Assembly: GCF_029266855.1 (NCBI RefSeq)
Contig: NZ_JAQSWB010000001.1
Location: 496,001 to 560,000 of the forward strand
DNA length: 64,000 nt
Origin: Fluviicola sp.
Lineage (GTDB): Bacteria > Bacteroidota > Bacteroidia > Flavobacteriales_D > Crocinitomicaceae
Direction: 5' to 3'
The translations under genes and the position numbers were made by a program. The notes beneath the pieces were generated by a model that was given only the letters and a program-made list of their open reading frames with translations, was not told where the DNA came from and searched no databases. Position 1 is the first letter of the stretch. Every line of letters begins with the position of its first letter. Positions 60,664-64,000 of this stretch are shown piece by piece.

Positions 60664-61881
60664 TTAGTTCAAGTGTTGCTTCTTCTTTTGCTGAAGAAGG
60701 TAATTTGCAATTAATTTATTGGTTTCCGCATTCGGATGCGAATCTCCGCCCAAAGTGTATTTCCCCTGATAGGTAATTACTTTCGACAAATCTATAAACT
60801 TAATCTTCTTCTTTGTCAAATAAGATTGAAAAATACGCATTTCCTCCGGAGTGTAAGCTACGTAATTCGGATAGAAAACCAGGTAGAACTTGTCATTCCC
60901 GAATTGTTTTTCGTATTCCTTTTTTGTTTCAAGCACCATTTCAGAAACCAGATCAAAATGCGTTTCATTCAATTTCAGGGGCAGATCCGCTTCGAAGTAT
61001 TTTACAATGTTGGTCTGATATAAGCGTTCATACATTCCTGAGATAAAAGGCCGGCCGTCTTTAAACGATTTATTCCGAACCAGCTTCCCATCCTTCATTT
61101 CATAGTAAGGAGCAAGATGAAGCCATTCCGTGTAGCGATGCATTGTTCCGATCGCTCTGTAAATGTGATCCCAGAAGAAAATGTAATATCCGCAACCATC
61201 TTTTTCCGCAACCTGTTTTGACAGATCCCGGTATTGAAATTGTGCCAGCATGTGGTTGGTCCCGGTAGCCGAAATACAGAAGTTATACGAATTGGTATTC
61301 TTAGATTGCTTCTGGACCTGGTAAGCCAATGTCTGATCATCTTCCAAACCAAATCCAAAACCTATTGAACAACCGAAAAACAAGGCATAATCCGTTTTAC
61401 TCGAATCGAAGCCAGGTGTAATCCGCTTGCACATATGATCAATCGAATAATGCACATCAAAAACAGTATCGTTATCACCAACTACTTTCACATCGTGGTA
61501 AACACTATCCGGGTAATAGGCCGTTCCAACCTGTCGGGCGATGTGATCTTCAGGCAGATCGGGAATATTGAAATCTTTTCTGTAAGCCGAAGGCATCCCC
61601 AAGATGAAGAATAAAATTGTTTCCAGGAAGAGAAGAAGAAATACCACCAAAGTCAGATTGGCAAGAATAACACGTTTTCCTTTCAGGAATAAGAGGTAGC
61701 ATGTTATGAGCAGTAATAAAAGCGACAGGTATTTCCAAAGTCTCAGCCAACCGAAGATCTCATCACCAATCCCGTTCTTAGTTACGTTATAACAAAATAA
61801 ACTGATCAATGCGAGCAGGAGCACAATAAACGTGCGCTTATTCGATTTGACGAAAGATTTGAATTTAGTAAGCACTTTCAT
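60664..61881 (-). CDS. SGNH-hydrolase-like membrane-anchored protein (405 aa)
   Basis: Three N-terminal transmembrane helices (~15-35, 45-65 and 72-95), then a large periplasmic domain with SGNH-type blocks: nucleophile region FFGCSIGFGFG (Ser ~170) and C-terminal GGDSHPNAETNKLIA (Asp/His ~385). A catalytic Ser-His-Asp esterase or acyl-transferase acting on cell-surface sugars or on the carbamoylated product is likely. ATG overlaps the carbamoyltransferase stop (TAATG). Confidence 0.78.
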   Translation of the reverse strand: MKVLTKFKSFVKSNKRTFIVLLLALISLFCYNVTKNGIGDEIFGWLRLWKYLSLLLLLITCYLLFLKGKRVILANLTLVVFLLLFLETILFFILGMPSAYRKDFNIPDLPEDHIARQVGTAYYPDSVYHDVKVVGDNDTVFDVHYSIDHMCKRITPGFDSSKTDYALFFGCSIGFGFGLEDDQTLAYQVQKQSKNTNSYNFCISATGTNHMLAQFQYRDLSKQVAEKDGCGYYIFFWDHIYRAIGTMHRYTEWLHLAPYYEMKDGKLVRNKSFKDGRPFISGMYERLYQTNIVKYFEADLPLKLNETHFDLVSEMVLETKKEYEKQFGNDKFYLVFYPNYVAYTPEEMRIFQSYLTKKKIKFIDLSKVITYQGKYTLGGDSHPNAETNKLIANYLLQQKKKQHLN

Positions 61882-63746
61882 TAATCCATTTTAAATTTCA
61901 CCATCCATTTCTCCCTGTTTTCCCAATCCTCCTGTTCCGTTTTGGTATAGACAAAGTCACCGATCACCAGGTAGTCCATTTCGGTACTCATAAAACAGCG
62001 GAATGCATCAAAAGGAGTGCAAACGATCGGTTCACCGCGCACATTGAAGCTGGTATTAACAACCAAGCCATAAGAAGTTTGTTTTTTAAACTCCCGGATC
62101 AGGGCATGGTATCTTGGATTTGTTTCCTTATAAACAGATTGTACGCGTGCAGAGAAGTCCAAATGAGTAATGGATTGTAAATCGCTTCGCTGGTGATACA
62201 AACGCTCCCAGAGCGGCAGATCGTTGTAATTATCCGGTAATTTAAGCCTTCTGCTTTCCTTTACCGGCGCAACAACAAGCATGTAAGGGGAGTCGGCCTG
62301 TAAATCGAAATATTCGCGCGCATCTTCAGCCAGCACAGAAGGAGCAAAAGGCCTGAAACCTTCGCGGTATTTGATCTTCAGGTTTAGTTTCTTTTGCATT
62401 TCAGGATTCCGTGCGTCTCCCAGGATACTTCTGTTTCCCAAAGCACGTGGTCCGAATTCCATTCTTCCCTGGAACCAGCCAACGACATTTCCTTCTGCTA
62501 ATTTAGAAGCAACAAAAGAGGTCAGATCGTTGAAGTCATCGTATTTGGTGTAACGTGCATTGTTGTGCCTATTCATCGACTGGATTTCCTTCTCGGAATA
62601 ATCCGGCCCCAAATAAGTTCCGTTCATCTGATCGTACTTGTAATCAATGATCCGTTCTTCTTCGAAATACATGTGAGAAACTGCCAATGCAGCCCCTAAA
62701 GCTCCTCCGGCATCACCCGAAGCAGCCTGGATGTAAATCTCTTTGAAAATATTTTCCTCCAGCAACTTGCCATTTGCCACGCAATTCAGCGCAACACCGC
62801 CAGCCATGCATAAGTATTCCGAATTAGTAAGCCTCTTTGCTTCTTTGGCCATTTTGATCACGATCTCTTCAGTGACTTTTTGAATGGCGATTGCCAGGTT
62901 ACAATGTACCTGTTCCAAATCGGCTTCCGCTTCCCTGCGTCCGACTCCAAATAGTTCTTTCCATTTTTGGTCGTGAACCATGCGAAGTCCGGTGGCGTAA
63001 TTGAAGTATTTTTGATTTAACCAAATAGATCCATCCTCTTTAATATCAACCAGTTCAGATTTTATTTTAGCAATAAATTCTTTTGTCTGATCAGCATGCT
63101 CATTCCCGTAAGGAGCGAGACCCATGAGTTTGTATTCCCCGGAATTAACCGTGAATCCCAAATAATAGGTAAAAGCACTGTAAAGTAATCCTGCCGAATG
63201 CGGGAATTCCATTTCGCGTAAAAGCTCGATCTTTTCACCTTTTCCAAGTCCGATAGAAGCTGTGCACCATTCACCAACTCCATCAATTGTCAGAATAGCG
63301 GATTCCGGGAATGCAGAAGGATAAAAAGCACTTGCTGCATGCGATAAGTGGTGTTCCGGGAAAAGCAAATTCACCTTCCTCTTATCGTACGATCCAACTT
63401 CCTTCAATCCTTCATGAATCATTTTCTTCAGGAACATTTTTTCATTGATCCAAACAGGAATTGCTTTCAGAAATGAAAGTAAACCTTTGGGAGAAAAGGA
63501 ATAGTACGTTTGAAGCAAACGCTCAAATTTCAGGAGTGGTTTATCGTAAAAAACGATGGCATCCAGGTCATCCAATTCAAGTCCGGCTTCTTCCAAACAA
63601 TATTTTACTGCTTCAACGGGGAAATCGGGAGTGTGTTTATCGCGTGTGAAACGTTCTTCCTGAGCTGCGGCAATGATTCGGCCTCCAATAACCAAGGCGG
63701 CAGCCGAATCGTGATAGAAGGCAGAAATCCCTAAGACTTTTTTCAT
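61881..63746 (-). CDS. Carbamoyltransferase (NodU/CmcH/SxtI family)
   Basis: 621 aa. N-terminal Kae1-like ASKHA domain (GISAFYHDSAAALV; AAAQEERFTRDKH; HHLSHAASAFYPS; LTIDGVGEWCTASIG) and C-terminal YrdC-like carbamoyl-adenylate domain (FGPRALGNRSILGDAR, FRPFAPSVL, PRYHALI). It moves the carbamoyl group of carbamoyl phosphate via an adenylate to a hydroxyl on a sugar, antibiotic or toxin-like molecule. First gene of the cassette, behind a perfect promoter (63805-63834). Acceptor unknown. Confidence 0.9.
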   Translation of the reverse strand: MKKVLGISAFYHDSAAALVIGGRIIAAAQEERFTRDKHTPDFPVEAVKYCLEEAGLELDDLDAIVFYDKPLLKFERLLQTYYSFSPKGLLSFLKAIPVWINEKMFLKKMIHEGLKEVGSYDKRKVNLLFPEHHLSHAASAFYPSAFPESAILTIDGVGEWCTASIGLGKGEKIELLREMEFPHSAGLLYSAFTYYLGFTVNSGEYKLMGLAPYGNEHADQTKEFIAKIKSELVDIKEDGSIWLNQKYFNYATGLRMVHDQKWKELFGVGRREAEADLEQVHCNLAIAIQKVTEEIVIKMAKEAKRLTNSEYLCMAGGVALNCVANGKLLEENIFKEIYIQAASGDAGGALGAALAVSHMYFEEERIIDYKYDQMNGTYLGPDYSEKEIQSMNRHNNARYTKYDDFNDLTSFVASKLAEGNVVGWFQGRMEFGPRALGNRSILGDARNPEMQKKLNLKIKYREGFRPFAPSVLAEDAREYFDLQADSPYMLVVAPVKESRRLKLPDNYNDLPLWERLYHQRSDLQSITHLDFSARVQSVYKETNPRYHALIREFKKQTSYGLVVNTSFNVRGEPIVCTPFDAFRCFMSTEMDYLVIGDFVYTKTEQEDWENREKWMVKFKMD

Positions 63747-63804
63747 TAGCGCAATTTATTCTGTTTCACTAACGGTAAAACCGATAGTTCATTTTGATGA
63801 GGAG

Positions 63805-63834
63805 CAAAAATAATTCATTAATTGCAGTAAGCAA
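63805..63834 (-). promoter_or_regulatory. Promoter of the carbamoyltransferase cassette
   Basis: Reverse strand: TTG (63832-63834), exactly 19 bases, TATTTTTG (63805-63812). Perfect TTG-N19-TAnnTTTG. The leader to the ATG at 63746 is about 55 bases. Confidence 0.75.
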
Positions 63835-63961
63835 GAGGAGGGAGATATAATTCATCAAGAATTACGTGTTAATTGCGAATACCCAATTAATTCAAACTAA
63901 CCCGGGTTAAGAAAATGCTCTGCACGCATAAATATTTTGTATTTTTACAGCAAAAAAAAGC

Positions 63962-64000
63962 ATGGAGTTATTCAGTAAATTGGTTTCCGTCCGTTGGTCT
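63962..64000 (+). CDS. Start of an unidentified gene (cut by window edge)
   Basis: ATG at 63962 followed by 12 codons (MELFSKLVSVRWS) up to the window end. Preceded by an A-rich stretch; TATTTTTA upstream is one base off the -7 consensus. Too short to name. Divergent from the carbamoyltransferase. Confidence 0.5.
   Translation, partial: MELFSKLVSVRWS

Overview
The window comes from a chromosome of the phylum Bacteroidota, most likely a Flavobacteriales member of the Fluviicola/Crocinitomicaceae type (inference). The support is: Bacteroidota-style promoters with a TAnnTTTG -7 box, often with a TTG about 19 bases upstream; a type IX secretion (T9SS) sorting domain; a TonB-dependent receptor, FadL-like and Porin_10 barrels; DUF5683, DUF3276 and WbqC families; ribosomal protein THX; and moderately low G+C. 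It is core chromosome, with no phage, transposase, plasmid gene or CRISPR array seen.

Layout. 1-7.1 kb: serC (cut by the window edge), THX, trmH, a T9SS-exported serine hydrolase, a TonB-type receptor and an AraC regulator. 7.2-11.2 kb: HU, then the overlapping rlmI-MATE-fmt operon. 11.4-13.7 kb: a three-gene run of an unknown 139-aa protein, an orphan ABC ATPase and a YihY membrane protein. 13.7-20.3 kb: an XRE/S24 repressor, recQ, a DUF3298-like exported protein, ilvE and an exported protein. 20.5-26 kb: the reverse-strand parA-parB-DUF5683-dapB-lepB-wbqC operon. 26.1-36.4 kb: a PUR-family protein, ferredoxin, acyl-CoA reductase, a GH73/LysM glucosaminidase, a FadL-like barrel with a Gly/Tyr/Asn-rich lipoprotein, and proS. 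37.2-40.4 kb: two tRNA-Glu genes, rpsT, a porin and fabG. 40.5-46.2 kb: a 1026-aa TerB-like/ABCG fusion with two exported proteins, then hemB. 47.3-51 kb: nnrDE and an MDR oxidoreductase.

51.8-59.9 kb is a complete histidine operon: a promoter, a 16-codon leader peptide with four His codons, an attenuator with a mutually exclusive antiterminator, then hisG, a single-ORF hisD-hisC fusion, hisB (bifunctional), hisH, hisA, hisF, a lipoprotein gene, and hisIE. 60.1-63.7 kb is a reverse-strand cassette of carbamoyltransferase, SGNH-like membrane protein, a 49-aa DUF5989 protein and an SxtJ-like protein. It probably carbamoylates and finishes a small molecule or glycan.

Non-coding structure is rich: a 77-bp array with exact 11-bp periodicity (29.34 kb), a 26-bp hairpin that recurs just after two unrelated stop codons (16.45 and 46.23 kb), a 650-bp tandem array of CGCAGAT/CCACAAAGAACACG elements (51.1 kb) with a relative upstream of hemB, and several start codons only four bases after a -7 box, which suggests leaderless mRNAs. 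Where a -7 box overlapped or preceded an upstream TTG/ATG, I moved the gene start downstream. All functional calls rest on reading motifs by eye; no database search was run.
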